From contig CAAGEP010000006.1 in NCBI GenBank assembly GCA_900768875.1, positions 1-64,000 of the forward strand: a stretch of DNA of 64,000 bases, read 5' to 3'. This stretch comes from Alphaproteobacteria bacterium (GTDB taxonomy: Bacteria; Pseudomonadota; Alphaproteobacteria; CAAGCB01; CAG-977). The notes beneath the pieces were generated by a model. The model did not search any database. It saw only the letters and a program-made list of their open reading frames with translations, and had not been told where the DNA came from. Shown in pieces: positions 52,711 through 62,176 of this stretch (position 1 is its first letter; every line of letters starts with the position of its first letter). The position numbers were made by a program, and so were the translations under genes.

Positions 52711-52740
52711 TTGACAATACATTCTTGTAGTTTTTATGAG
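52711..52740 (+). promoter_or_regulatory. Putative promoter of the rimP-nusA-infB operon
   Basis: A perfect TTGACA (52711-52716), 18-base spacer and TATGAG (52735-52740). The -10 box is weak and transcription would begin very close to the leader hairpin, so the assignment is uncertain. Confidence 0.4.
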
Positions 52741-52741
52741 G

Positions 52742-52767
52742 GTGGGCTCAAAGAGCCCGCTTTTTTT
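52742..52767 (+). terminator. rimP leader hairpin (attenuator-like)
   Basis: GTGGGCTC (52742-52749), loop AAA, GAGCCCGC (52753-52760), then seven T. It lies 21 bases before the rimP ATG. A short hairpin with a T run at this place matches the rimP-leader attenuator described in Proteobacteria. It could end the metK transcript, attenuate the nusA operon, or both. Confidence 0.75.
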
Positions 52768-52788
52768 GTACGAAAAGGGAAACAGCCG

Positions 52789-53292
52789 ATGGCTTTATAC
52801 GAAACGTTGAACGATTTGATTACGCCCGTGTGCGATGAACTGGGCTATGATGTCGTGCGTGTGCTGTTGTCGGGCGGCGAACGGCGCAAAAGCTTGCAAA
52901 TCATGATTGAACGCAAGGACAGAACGCCTTTGACCGTCGATGATTGCGCAACCGTCAGCCGCGCGCTGTCCCCCGTGCTGGATGAAAAAGATCCGATTGA
53001 AAGCAATTACACGCTGGAAGTCAGTTCCCCCGGAATTGACAGACCTTTGGTGAAATTGGACGATTACAATCGGTTCAAAGGGTTTGAAGCCAAAGTCGAA
53101 TCGTCCGCTCCGATTAACGGGCGCAAGCGTTTTCAAGGTAAACTGCTGGGAACCGAGGGCGAAAACGTTCTGGTTGAATTCGACGGCGCGCCCGTGTCGA
53201 TTCCGTTCGCCGATGTCGCCAAAGCCAAATTGGTGCTGACGGACGAATTGATTGCGGCATGCGAAGCTTCGCAGACTAATGAGGATAACTGA
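52789..53292 (+). CDS. rimP: Ribosome maturation factor RimP
   Basis: 167 aa, needed for 30S maturation. N-terminal domain with ITPVCDELGYDVVRVLL. The conserved VDDCATVSRALSPVLDE and YTLEVSSPGIDRPL segments are followed by an Sm-like C-terminal domain. ATG 52789 has AAAGGGA upstream; earlier in-frame codons would place the start inside the leader hairpin. nusA follows after ten bases. Confidence 0.95.
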   Translation: MALYETLNDLITPVCDELGYDVVRVLLSGGERRKSLQIMIERKDRTPLTVDDCATVSRALSPVLDEKDPIESNYTLEVSSPGIDRPLVKLDDYNRFKGFEAKVESSAPINGRKRFQGKLLGTEGENVLVEFDGAPVSIPFADVAKAKLVLTDELIAACEASQTNEDN

Positions 53293-53302
53293 GGAAAAAC
53301 CA

Positions 53303-54832
53303 ATGGAAAATACGGCAGCTTTACCGCGTCCCGAACTGTTGCAGGTCGCCGATGCGGTCGCCCGCGACAAGGGCATTGAAAAAGACGAAGTCTTAACGGC
53401 GATGGAATTGGCGATTCAGAAAGCGGGTCGCTCGAAATACGGCGCAGAGCACGATATTCGCGCGCAAATTGACCGCAAAACGGGCGAAATCCGTTTGTAC
53501 CGCTTTATCGAAGTCGTTGCGGATGACGCCGAAATCGAAAACGAGGCGGCGCAAATCCGTGTCGGCGAAGCCAAGAAAAAAGACGCGAAACTCAACGTCG
53601 GCGATTTCATTGTCGACCAGCTGCCTTCCATTGACTTCGGCCGTATTGCGGCGCAGACGGCGAAACAGGTTATCGGTCAGAAAATCCGCGATGCCGAACG
53701 TATCCGCCAGTATAACGAGTATAAAGACCGTGTCGGCGAAATCATTAACGGCATTGTCAAACGCGTTGAATCGGGCAGCGTGATTGTCGATATCGGCCGC
53801 GCCGAAGCCGTTTTGCGTTGGGACGAAATGATTCGCCGCGAAACGTTCCGCACGGGCGACCGAATCCGCGCTTACATTATGGACGTGCGTTTGGAAACCC
53901 GCGGGCCTCAAATCTTTTTGTCCCGCACGCATCCGCAGTTTTTGGCGAAGCTGTTCGCGCAGGAAGTTCCCGAAATTTATGACGGCGTGATTGAAATCAA
54001 AGCCGTTGCCCGCGACCCCGGTTCGCGCGCGAAAATGGCGGTGACCGCGACCGATTCGTCGATTGATCCCGTCGGCGCCTGCGTCGGTATGCGCGGCGTG
54101 CGCGTTCAGGCGGTTGTCAACGAACTGCAGGGCGAAAAAATCGACATCATTCAGTGGTCGTCCGATCCTGCGACCTTTATCGTGAACGCTTTGGCGCCCG
54201 CCGAAGTCGTCAAGGTCGTGCTGGACGAAGAAGACCACCGCATGGAAGTCGTCGTTCCCGACGATCAGAAATCGCTTGCCATCGGCGGACGCGGTCAAAA
54301 CGTCCGTTTGGCGTCGCAGCTGACGGGTTGGTACGTCGACATCCTGACCGAAGCCGAAGAATCCGAACGCCGTCAGAGCGAAGTTAAAGTCCGCACGCAG
54401 GCGTTTATTGACGCTTTGGACGTTGACGACGTTATCGCGCACCTGTTGGTGGCCGAAGGCTTCAGTTCGGTTGATGAAATCGCCGCCGTTCCGATGGAGG
54501 AAATCGCTTCCATCGAAGGGTTTGATGAAGACTTGGCGACGGAACTTCAGAACCGTGCCGCGGCCTACATTGAAAAACGCAACGCCGAATTCGCCGTTCG
54601 CAGCAAAGAATTGGGCGTTGACGACAGCTTGATGGGGTTGGAAGGTCTGACGCAGGAAATGATTGTCAAACTGGCTGAAAAAGGTGTCAAAACACTGGAC
54701 GATTTTGCTGATTTGGCGACCGACGAAGTGTTGGAAATCGTCGGTGAAAACGCGATGACCGCCCATGATGCCGAAGCTTTGATTATGAAAGCACGGGAGC
54801 ATTGGTTTGAAAACGACGGCGAAAAAGCCTAA
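53303..54832 (+). CDS. nusA: Transcription termination/antitermination factor NusA
   Basis: 509 aa. Order: N-terminal RNA polymerase-binding domain (1-125), S1 domain (about 130-195: INGIVKRVESGSVIVDIG), KH1 (about 200-275: IDPVGACVGMRGVRVQAV), KH2 (about 300-350: IGGRGQNVRLASQLTGW), then two helix-hairpin-helix repeats (ASIEGFDEDLATELQ and KTLDDFADLATDEVLEIVG). ATG 53303 has GAGGA upstream. It controls pausing and links transcription with translation. It overlaps the YlxR gene by 26 bases. Confidence 0.97.
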   Translation: MENTAALPRPELLQVADAVARDKGIEKDEVLTAMELAIQKAGRSKYGAEHDIRAQIDRKTGEIRLYRFIEVVADDAEIENEAAQIRVGEAKKKDAKLNVGDFIVDQLPSIDFGRIAAQTAKQVIGQKIRDAERIRQYNEYKDRVGEIINGIVKRVESGSVIVDIGRAEAVLRWDEMIRRETFRTGDRIRAYIMDVRLETRGPQIFLSRTHPQFLAKLFAQEVPEIYDGVIEIKAVARDPGSRAKMAVTATDSSIDPVGACVGMRGVRVQAVVNELQGEKIDIIQWSSDPATFIVNALAPAEVVKVVLDEEDHRMEVVVPDDQKSLAIGGRGQNVRLASQLTGWYVDILTEAEESERRQSEVKVRTQAFIDALDVDDVIAHLLVAEGFSSVDEIAAVPMEEIASIEGFDEDLATELQNRAAAYIEKRNAEFAVRSKELGVDDSLMGLEGLTQEMIVKLAEKGVKTLDDFADLATDEVLEIVGENAMTAHDAEALIMKAREHWFENDGEKA

Positions 54833-55463
54833 GAAACAACCCAAACGGCTCTGGCACGGGAAACCCCGCGGCAGTGTCGAACGCAAAGCCAATCCCGAAA
54901 CGGTGCGCAAATGCATCGTTTCGGGCGAGGTTTTGCCCGTGGAAAAGCTGATTCGGTTCGGCGTTTCCCCCGACGGGGAGATTTGCCCCGATTTGGCGAA
55001 CAAGCTGCCCGGCCGCGGCATATGGATAACCGCCGACAGGGACGCCGTGCAAACCGCGGTGACAAAGGGCTTGTTTAGAAAGGCGGCTCGCGCTAAAGTG
55101 AGCTGTGCGGACGACTTGACCGACCGTATCGACGCCTTGTTTGTCAAGCGGATTCAAAGCTTGTTGGGATTCGCGCGCAAAGCGGGGCAGGTCATTACGG
55201 GCTTTGAAAAAGTCGAGGCGGCTTTGACAAAAGGACGCGCGGCGTATGTGTTGCAAGCATCCGACGGTTCAATTGACGGGTGCGCGAAAATAAAACGCTT
55301 GTGCGGCGACGTTCCCGTTTATACCGTGCTGACGGCGGACGAAATGGCGCAGGCTGTCGGTGCGGGGATTTGCGTCCATGCCGCTTTGACGGCGGGGGGC
55401 GCGGCGGAAAATCTGGTTGCCGAAATCAAACGGCTGGCGGCTTTTCGTCAAAAAGAACTTTAA
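54807..55463 (+). CDS. ylxR: YlxR/L7Ae-fusion RNA-binding protein
   Basis: 218 aa with two domains. Residues about 25-95 are the YlxR domain (TVRKCIVSGEVLPVEKLIRF and the PGRGIWITADRD strand). Residues about 110-210 are an L7Ae/L30e-like domain (LLGFARKAGQVITGFEKVEA). The fused form is standard in Alphaproteobacteria between nusA and infB. The start is TTG 54807 with GGGAG upstream. Likely an RNA-binding regulator acting with NusA or the ribosome. Confidence 0.9.
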   Translation: MKTTAKKPKKQPKRLWHGKPRGSVERKANPETVRKCIVSGEVLPVEKLIRFGVSPDGEICPDLANKLPGRGIWITADRDAVQTAVTKGLFRKAARAKVSCADDLTDRIDALFVKRIQSLLGFARKAGQVITGFEKVEAALTKGRAAYVLQASDGSIDGCAKIKRLCGDVPVYTVLTADEMAQAVGAGICVHAALTAGGAAENLVAEIKRLAAFRQKEL

Positions 55464-55490
55464 TTTGCATAGGAAAAGGCTGATTTATCT

Positions 55491-58028
55491 ATGACAGACG
55501 CTAACGATAAAAACAAAGGAACTCCGTTGACTCTTTCCCGTCCCACTTTGGGGCTGAAAAAAACGGTGGATGTGAACCGCGTGCATCAAAGCGTGGCGGG
55601 CGGCCGCAACAAATCCGTTCAAGTCGAAGTCCGCAAAAAGCGTTCTTTTGTAACGGATGCTCACGGAAATATCCAAGGCGTTCGTTCCGATTCCGCTTCG
55701 GGGTTGGACAGTGAAAAGGCGCACCGCTTGAAAGTTCTGCAGGCGGCGATGAAAGCCGATGAAGAAGCCAAAGCCAAAGCCGAGGAGGAAGCTCGCTTGC
55801 GCGCCGAACGTGAGGCTCGGGAAGCCGCCGAACGCGCCGAACGCGAAAAGGCCGAAGCCGAGGAAAAAGCCAAACAAGCTGCCGCGGAAGCCGCAAAGAA
55901 AGTTTCCGCCCCCGCGCCCGCGGTTAAAAAAACGGCGGAAGCTCCGAAGCCCGTTAAAAAATTTGACAAGCCCGCAACGCGTTCTCAACAGCCCGTGATG
56001 AGCCCCGAGGAAGCCGAAGCCGCGGAACAGCACCGCGCCAAAACGGCCTTCAAGCACAAGGAATCGCGGGATGACGATCGCCGTCAGGCCAAACGTGGCG
56101 GCGGCGACGACGACAAATGGCGCGGCGGTCGCAATATGTTGGCATTGATGCGCGGCGACGACGAGGAAGGACGCGGCAGAAGCTTGGCTTCCATCAAGCG
56201 CGCGCGCGAAAAAGAACGTCAAAAAATGTTCGGCGCGCCGAAACCCGCCGAAAAGGTTTACCGCGAAGTCATCATTCCCGAAACCATCACGGTTCAGGAA
56301 TTGGCGGCTCGGATGAGCGAACGCGGCGCGGACGTGGTCAAGGCTTTGATGAAAATGGGCGTGATGGCGACCATTACGCAGACCATTGATGCCGATATCG
56401 CTCAAATCATTGTCGAAGAAATGGGACACAAAGCCCGCCGCGTCGCCGATGCCGATGTTGAGGAAGGATTGCGCGACGCCCCCGACGCCGAAGAAACAAA
56501 ACAGCCCCGTCCGCCCGTCGTGACGGTCATGGGACATGTTGACCACGGTAAAACGTCTTTGCTGGACGCGTTGCGTTCGACGGATGTCGCGGGACACGAA
56601 GCGGGCGGCATTACGCAGCACATCGGCGCTTATCAGGTCAAATTGGAAAGCGGCCAGCGCGTAACATTCATTGATACGCCGGGGCATGCCGCCTTTACGG
56701 AAATGCGCGCCCGCGGTGCGAAAGTTACCGACATCGTTGTTTTGGTGGTGGCGGCGAACGACGGCATTATGCCGCAAACGATTGAAGCGATTACGCACGC
56801 GAAAGCGGCGGGTGTTCCCATTGTCGTTGCGATTAACAAAATCGACGTTCCGGGGGCAAACCCCGAAAAAGTGCGGCAGGATTTGATGCAGCACGGCGTT
56901 TTTGTCGAAAGCATGGGCGGCGATGTTTTGTCCGTCGAAGTGTCGGCGAAAAAACGCATCAATCTGGACAAACTGATTGAAGCCATTTTGCTGCAGGCCG
57001 AAATTCTGGATTTGAAAGCCAACCCGAACCATTCCGCGGAAGGCGCGATTATCGAAGCCAAAATGGAAAAAGGCCGCGGTTCCGTCGCGACCGTTCTGGT
57101 TCAGCGCGGCACGCTGAAACAGGGCGACATTTTCGTCGCGGGCAACAACTGGGGGCGCGTCCGCGCTTTGACAAACGAATACGGTCACCGCGTTGACAGC
57201 GCAACGCCGTCCGTTCCCGTCGAAGTCATCGGTTTCCAAAGCACGCCTTGCGCGGGTGACGACTTTATCGTCGTTGCGAACGAAGACAAGGCGCGCGAAA
57301 TCGCGAATTACCGCCAGCGCAAAGAACGCGAAGCCCTGCAGGTCAAGAGCACCCGTTCCGCCGTCGAACAGATGTTTGACAAGATTAAGGCGGGCGAAGT
57401 CAAAGAACTGCCCGTCGTGGTCAAAGCCGACGTCCAAGGATCTGTCGAAGCGATTACCGCGACTTTGAACAAGATTGCCACCGACAAAGTGCGCGTCCGC
57501 GTTCTGCATGCGGCGGTCGGCGCGATTAACGAATCCGACGTAACGCTGGCGAAAGCGTCCAGCGCGCTGATTATCGGCTTCAACGTCCGCGCGAACACTT
57601 TGGCGCGTACCGCGGCAAAGCGCGACGGCATCGAAATCCGCTACTACTCCGTGATTTACGAAGTCGCCGACGCGGTTCACAACATCTTGGAAGGCATGCT
57701 CGAACCCGAACTGAAAGAAAAGATTTTGGGCTATGCGAAGATTCGCGAAGTCTACAATATCTCGAAAGTCGGCAAGGTCGCGGGCTGTATGGTCAAGGAA
57801 GGCTTGATGAAGCGCGGCGCGAAAGTTCGCCTGCTGCGTTCCAACGTCGTTTACCATACGGGGACTTTGGCTCAGCTGAAACGCTTCAAGGACGATGTCA
57901 AGGAAGTCCGCGAAGGCTACGAATGCGGCATGAGCTTTGAAAACTTCAACGACATCATGGTCGATGATACGGTCGAATGTTACGAAATCGAAGAAGTCGC
58001 CGCAAAACTGGACGACATTCGCGTATAA
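55491..58028 (+). CDS. infB: Translation initiation factor IF-2
   Basis: 845 aa GTPase that places initiator tRNA on the 30S subunit. It has a long N-terminal Glu/Ala/Lys-rich coiled coil (residues about 75-165), an IF2 N-domain (VQELAARMSERGADVVKALM), the G domain with VMGHVDHGKTSLLDAL, DTPGHAAFTEM and NKIDVPGANP, and C-terminal domains ending in VECYEIEEVAAKLDDI. An AGGAAAAGG element precedes the ATG. rbfA follows after 12 bases. Confidence 0.98.
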   Translation: MTDANDKNKGTPLTLSRPTLGLKKTVDVNRVHQSVAGGRNKSVQVEVRKKRSFVTDAHGNIQGVRSDSASGLDSEKAHRLKVLQAAMKADEEAKAKAEEEARLRAEREAREAAERAEREKAEAEEKAKQAAAEAAKKVSAPAPAVKKTAEAPKPVKKFDKPATRSQQPVMSPEEAEAAEQHRAKTAFKHKESRDDDRRQAKRGGGDDDKWRGGRNMLALMRGDDEEGRGRSLASIKRAREKERQKMFGAPKPAEKVYREVIIPETITVQELAARMSERGADVVKALMKMGVMATITQTIDADIAQIIVEEMGHKARRVADADVEEGLRDAPDAEETKQPRPPVVTVMGHVDHGKTSLLDALRSTDVAGHEAGGITQHIGAYQVKLESGQRVTFIDTPGHAAFTEMRARGAKVTDIVVLVVAANDGIMPQTIEAITHAKAAGVPIVVAINKIDVPGANPEKVRQDLMQHGVFVESMGGDVLSVEVSAKKRINLDKLIEAILLQAEILDLKANPNHSAEGAIIEAKMEKGRGSVATVLVQRGTLKQGDIFVAGNNWGRVRALTNEYGHRVDSATPSVPVEVIGFQSTPCAGDDFIVVANEDKAREIANYRQRKEREALQVKSTRSAVEQMFDKIKAGEVKELPVVVKADVQGSVEAITATLNKIATDKVRVRVLHAAVGAINESDVTLAKASSALIIGFNVRANTLARTAAKRDGIEIRYYSVIYEVADAVHNILEGMLEPELKEKILGYAKIREVYNISKVGKVAGCMVKEGLMKRGAKVRLLRSNVVYHTGTLAQLKRFKDDVKEVREGYECGMSFENFNDIMVDDTVECYEIEEVAAKLDDIRV

Positions 58029-58040
58029 GGAGCGTTAAGC

Positions 58041-58457
58041 ATGAGGTCGAACTCCAAACCCGCAACCCAGCGTCAACTGCGCGTCGGCGAACAGATCCGC
58101 CATATCTTGGCGGACTGTTTCCAGCGCGGCAACGTGCCGAAGGATTTTTTGGACTGCCCGCCCGTTTCGGTGATGGAAGTCAAAATTTCACCCGATTTTT
58201 CGTACTGCAAAGCGTATATTTCCGTGCTGTCGATTGAACCGGCGACGGCGGTCGATTTGGCAAAAGCGTTGAACAAACAGGCGGGATTTTTCCGCAAAAT
58301 CGTCGGCACGAAAATCCGTCTGCGTCTGACGCCCGAAATTCATTTTCTGGCGGACGGCGCGCAAGAGGAAGCCGACAAAATCGACGCTTTGCTTGCCAGC
58401 GAAAAGGTGCAGCGCGATTTAACGGCGGTGCATGACGACGAACAATCCGATGGTTAA
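58041..58457 (+). CDS. rbfA: 30S ribosome-binding factor RbfA
   Basis: 138 aa. It acts in late 16S rRNA processing and cold adaptation. The KH-like fold shows VGEQIRHILADCFQRG, VSVMEVKISPDFSYCKAYIS and IRLRLTPEIHFLAD. AAGGAG precedes ATG 58041. The last 26 bases overlap the HAD gene. In many relatives truB comes next, but not here. Confidence 0.96.
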   Translation: MRSNSKPATQRQLRVGEQIRHILADCFQRGNVPKDFLDCPPVSVMEVKISPDFSYCKAYISVLSIEPATAVDLAKALNKQAGFFRKIVGTKIRLRLTPEIHFLADGAQEEADKIDALLASEKVQRDLTAVHDDEQSDG

Positions 58458-59211
58458 GGCGGTCTTTTTTGACATTGACGGAACGCTGGTCAATTACAAA
58501 ACGCACGTTATTTGCGATTCGACTTTGGCGGCTTTGCGGGCTTTGCGCGCGCAGGGCGTCAAGCTGTTCGTCGCGACGGGGCGTCCGCTGAAAGGCACGG
58601 CCTTTTTAAAGGACATTTTCGATTTTGACGGCTATTTGGCGCTGACGGGATCGTATTGCGCGGACAAAGACGGCGTGTTCTTTACCAAAAAAATGTCGGC
58701 GGATACCCGCAATCGCTTTATGGACTATCTGGAATCGCACAAGTTGGCGGGCATTATGGAAACGGCGGACAGGTACGTTTACACCGAAATCAACGACCGC
58801 GTGCGCACCGTGATGAACCGCGAACTGCCGCCCGCCGAAAATTGCCGCGAATTGGCGGAAGACGTTTATCAGATGATTGCTTTCGTCACTGCGGACGAAC
58901 AAGCGGGATTGATGGCGCAAATGCACGACTGCACCGCTTTCCGCTGGAGCGACGGCGCTGTCGATTTGACATTGAAAACGGGCGGCAAGCGCGCGGGTAT
59001 TACCGCCGTTTTGGAAAAATACGGTATTGACCGTGCCGACACCATGGCGTTCGGCGACGGCGGCAACGATACGGATATGCTGGAATTTGTCGGAACGGGC
59101 ATCGCTATGGGCAACGCCGCGGACGCCGCCAAAGCCGCCGCCGACTATATCACGGACGACGTTGAACACAACGGCATTTTCAACGCCTTGAAACACTTTG
59201 GCGAAATTTAA
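58432..59211 (+). CDS. HAD-superfamily phosphatase, Cof type
   Basis: 259 aa (ATG 58432; ATG 58450 is an alternative). Motif I FFDIDGTLVNY with the nucleophile and acid Asp, motif II VATGRP, a C2B cap (about 85-185), a conserved Lys in LKTGGKRAGITAVLE, and motif IV FGDGGNDTDMLE. Cof-type enzymes dephosphorylate sugar phosphates, nucleotides or cofactors such as pyridoxal phosphate; the substrate cannot be read. It overlaps rbfA and so is translated with the ribosome operon. Confidence 0.88.
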   Translation: MTTNNPMVKAVFFDIDGTLVNYKTHVICDSTLAALRALRAQGVKLFVATGRPLKGTAFLKDIFDFDGYLALTGSYCADKDGVFFTKKMSADTRNRFMDYLESHKLAGIMETADRYVYTEINDRVRTVMNRELPPAENCRELAEDVYQMIAFVTADEQAGLMAQMHDCTAFRWSDGAVDLTLKTGGKRAGITAVLEKYGIDRADTMAFGDGGNDTDMLEFVGTGIAMGNAADAAKAAADYITDDVEHNGIFNALKHFGEI

Positions 59212-59244
59212 ACCACACACAAAAACTGAAAGGCTTTTCCGTTT

Positions 59245-61017
59245 ATGAAGAAATTTTCCGTCAAACAAAAGCTTTTGAATTCACAGATGATAGCGAACTA
59301 CCGCAAGATGGTTCCGTACGTTCGTCCGTACTGGATTCGGGCGGTTATGGCGGTGCTGATAACGTTGCCGATCGGGTCGTTCGACGCGCTGACGGCGTGG
59401 ATTTTAAAGCCTTACATGGACGTCGTTTTGGTCGAAAAGCAGGTTCACGCGGTCAGTTTGATGCCTTTGGTCATTGTGCTGGGCAGTTTGTTGCAGAGCT
59501 TGTGCAACTACGGCGCGACGTATTTGAACACTTGGGTCGGGCAGAAAATCACCATGGGCATGAAGCGCGACCTTTATAAAAAGCTGTTGTCTTGCGACGC
59601 CGCGTTTTTCGACCACACGTCTTCGGGCGACGTGATTATGCGGTTTTCAACCTGCGCCGAAAGCGCGTGCAGCGGGCTGTTGGCGAACTTGAAGCTGTTC
59701 ACGACGCGCATATTCTCGTCGATTTCCCTTATCGCCGTTTTGATCTGGAACAGCTGGCAGCTGTCGATTGTCGCTTTGATTTTCATGTTCGGCGCTTTGC
59801 TGCCTTTGGCGAGCGTGCGCAAGCGCATCAAAAACTTGATGACCCGTCAAATCGGCGGCATTTCCGCGATTACAACGCACTATAACGAAACATTCGCGGG
59901 AAACAGAATCATCGCGTCCTACAACTTGCAAAAACGCGAAGAAGCGCGATTTGACAAAGACTTGCGCGACATGTTCAAAATCCAAATCAAAATGGTGCAG
60001 AAAACGGGCGTGCTGTCCCCGCTGATTCACTTCATCGTGTCGCTGGGCATCGCGGGCGCGATTTGGCTGGGAAGCTATCTGATTGTCACGCATCAAATTA
60101 CCAGCGGCAACTTTGTGTCGTTTATCGCGGCTTTGCTGATGCTCTACACGCCGATCAAAGGCTTGGGCAACAGCTTTACGTCCGTGCAGATGTCGTTTCT
60201 GATGATGGATCAGGTGTTTTCGACTTTGGCGAGCATTCCCGCCATTCGCAACGTCGACAATCCCGTGCGTATCGACGGCGTGCATAAAAACATCGAATAC
60301 AATCACGTCGGGTTTGAATACTTGCCGAACCGCCCTGTTTTAAAGGACGTGTCAGCCAAGCTGGAAATCGGCAAGATGTATGCTTTTGTGGGCAATTCGG
60401 GCGGCGGAAAGTCGACGTTTGTCAGCTTGCTGCCGCGCTTTTACGACATTCAAAAGGGCGAGATTCTGATTGACGGCGTGAACGTGAAAAACATCGACTT
60501 GCACGATTTGCGCGAAAATATTGCCGTCGTGTTCCAAGACAACTTCCTGTTCAACGGGACAATCCGCGACAACATTCTGCTGGGCAAGACGGACTACACC
60601 GACGAACAGCTGAACGAAGCGATTAAGGACGCGTGTCTGACGGACTTTGTCGCCGCTTTGGACAAAGGGTTGGACACGGAAATCGGAGAACGCGGCGTTT
60701 TGCTGTCGGGCGGGCAGAAACAGCGGGTCGCGATAGCGCGAGCTTTCATGAAAAACGCGCCGATTGTCATCTTGGACGAAGCGACGTCCGCCTTGGACAA
60801 CAAGTCCGAAGCCGTCGTCCAGCAAGCGATTGACAACCTGATGAAAAACCGCACGGTTCTGGTCATCGCGCACCGCCTTTCGACGGTGAAAAACGCCGAC
60901 AGAATCTTCGTGATTAACGAAGGCCGCATCGTCGAACAAGGCTCGCACGAAGAACTCCTCGCCCAAAACGGCGAATACGCCGCTTTGTACCAGATGCAGT
61001 TCAAAACGAAAAAATGA
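59245..61017 (+). CDS. MsbA-like ABC exporter (lipid A/lipid flippase type)
   Basis: 590 aa half-transporter. Six membrane helices in residues about 25-310. The ATPase domain has Walker A GNSGGGKST near 385, Q-loop FQDNFLF, signature LLSGGQKQRVAIARA near 490, Walker B IVILDEATSALD, and the H-loop AHRLS. It is close to MsbA, which flips core lipid A and phospholipids, but drug exporters share the layout. It follows the HAD gene after 33 bases. Confidence 0.9.
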   Translation: MKKFSVKQKLLNSQMIANYRKMVPYVRPYWIRAVMAVLITLPIGSFDALTAWILKPYMDVVLVEKQVHAVSLMPLVIVLGSLLQSLCNYGATYLNTWVGQKITMGMKRDLYKKLLSCDAAFFDHTSSGDVIMRFSTCAESACSGLLANLKLFTTRIFSSISLIAVLIWNSWQLSIVALIFMFGALLPLASVRKRIKNLMTRQIGGISAITTHYNETFAGNRIIASYNLQKREEARFDKDLRDMFKIQIKMVQKTGVLSPLIHFIVSLGIAGAIWLGSYLIVTHQITSGNFVSFIAALLMLYTPIKGLGNSFTSVQMSFLMMDQVFSTLASIPAIRNVDNPVRIDGVHKNIEYNHVGFEYLPNRPVLKDVSAKLEIGKMYAFVGNSGGGKSTFVSLLPRFYDIQKGEILIDGVNVKNIDLHDLRENIAVVFQDNFLFNGTIRDNILLGKTDYTDEQLNEAIKDACLTDFVAALDKGLDTEIGERGVLLSGGQKQRVAIARAFMKNAPIVILDEATSALDNKSEAVVQQAIDNLMKNRTVLVIAHRLSTVKNADRIFVINEGRIVEQGSHEELLAQNGEYAALYQMQFKTKK

Positions 61018-61078
61018 TTTACAGGGTTGATTTTTACGGCGTTTTCTGTCCCTAATAATACAGGGCAAGGAGAAGTAA

Positions 61079-61381
61079 ATGGCGCAGGAAGAGGATTACT
61101 CCAAGCAAAGCTTTGAAAAAATAAAGCAGATGTACGATGAATTTCACCGTGCGCGGCTGTTGGAATATGTCGAGTTGGTCAATTCTCCCAAAAAACTGTT
61201 TTGGCTGAATTTCCTGTCGGGATTGGCCAAAGGATTGGGACTGACTATCGGCACGGCGATTGTGCTGACGTTGCTGTTCAAGCTGACTCAGCACTTGATT
61301 GCGCTGAATATTCCGTATTTGACGGTTTGGATTTCCGATTGGATCGGGCAGGTTTCCACTCTGCTCAAAGCGGGAAAATAA
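61079..61381 (+). CDS. Small membrane protein, DUF5665-like
   Basis: 100 aa. A soluble N-terminal helix (SFEKIKQMYDEFHRARLLEYVEL), a short NSPKKLFWLNFLSG motif, and a glycine-rich hydrophobic helix (GLAKGLGLTIGTAIVLTLLF) match the DUF5665 family of unknown function. AAGGAG lies before the ATG. The DUF1189 gene follows after 15 bases and is probably co-transcribed. Confidence 0.8.
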   Translation: MAQEEDYSKQSFEKIKQMYDEFHRARLLEYVELVNSPKKLFWLNFLSGLAKGLGLTIGTAIVLTLLFKLTQHLIALNIPYLTVWISDWIGQVSTLLKAGK

Positions 61382-61396
61382 CCGCGGGAGGATGAT

Positions 61397-62176
61397 ATGA
61401 ACTTTTTTTCGATGCTCTACAGAGTCTTCTACGATAAAAAGCTGGCGACCGAGTTCATTAAAAACGGCAAGGGACGCGGCGGAAAGGTGCTGTTTGTTTT
61501 GGCTGTGTTCGTTGCTTTTTCCGTGGCGGTCAGGGCTTTTTTGACGGTTGACGCCTTGAAGGATTTGCCCGTTTCGGAAATGACGAAAAACATGCCCGAA
61601 ATCGTGTTTGAAAACAATAAAATCGTTTCCCCCGAAAACTATTACGCGTCTTTTTCGGACAGGGAAAACAAAGTCGTTTTTGCTTTCGATACGACGGAAA
61701 ATCCCTTGTCGTTTTCGGATAAAACCGGAATTTTTATGCGTAAAGACGCTCTGATCGTTCAAAACGGAAACGAAACCCGCATTTTGCCGTACCAAAAATT
61801 GCTGAATGGGGAAAATTTGACGATTACCCGCGATGTCATGACGGAATTGTTTCAAAAAATCATCAATTCCCTGCGCATGACGTTGCCGCCCGTATTGTTC
61901 ATGCTGATACTGCCTGTTTTATTTTTGTGGTATATTATCCTCAGCTATTTTTACGGCGTGATGTCTTATTTGATGACTTTTGCGCTGCATCGGGAACCGG
62001 CGTATGACGAACGAATCCGTTTGGCGGTTCTGTCAATGATGCCGTGGACGGTGCTGAACGCGCTGGCGACATTGCTGGGCGTTAATATCCGATTCGGAGT
62101 CGCCAGCGGTTTGTTGCTGACATTGATTTATATGTTCTGTTTTTTGAAAGAGGAACGGGAAACGAAAACCGTTTAA
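61397..62176 (+). CDS. DUF1189-family membrane protein
   Basis: 259 aa. One N-terminal helix (VLFVLAVFVAFSVAVRAFL), a periplasmic domain of about 120 residues, and four C-terminal helices (VLFMLILPVLFLWYIILSYF and others). Order and motifs such as FYDKKLATEFIKNGKGRG and LSMMPWTVLNA fit DUF1189, a family of unknown function. It may act with the DUF5665 protein. The stop overlaps the stop of the convergent SUKH-like gene by four bases. Confidence 0.82.
   Translation: MNFFSMLYRVFYDKKLATEFIKNGKGRGGKVLFVLAVFVAFSVAVRAFLTVDALKDLPVSEMTKNMPEIVFENNKIVSPENYYASFSDRENKVVFAFDTTENPLSFSDKTGIFMRKDALIVQNGNETRILPYQKLLNGENLTITRDVMTELFQKIINSLRMTLPPVLFMLILPVLFLWYIILSYFYGVMSYLMTFALHREPAYDERIRLAVLSMMPWTVLNALATLLGVNIRFGVASGLLLTLIYMFCFLKEERETKTV

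Noticed and set aside
55485..57857. A 790-codon open frame on the minus strand across infB, and similar long ones at 9801-11789 and 1024-2169
   Set aside because: They lie entirely antisense to strongly supported genes and have low-complexity, Phe/Arg/Val-rich translations without family motifs. They arise because the codon bias leaves few stops in that frame.
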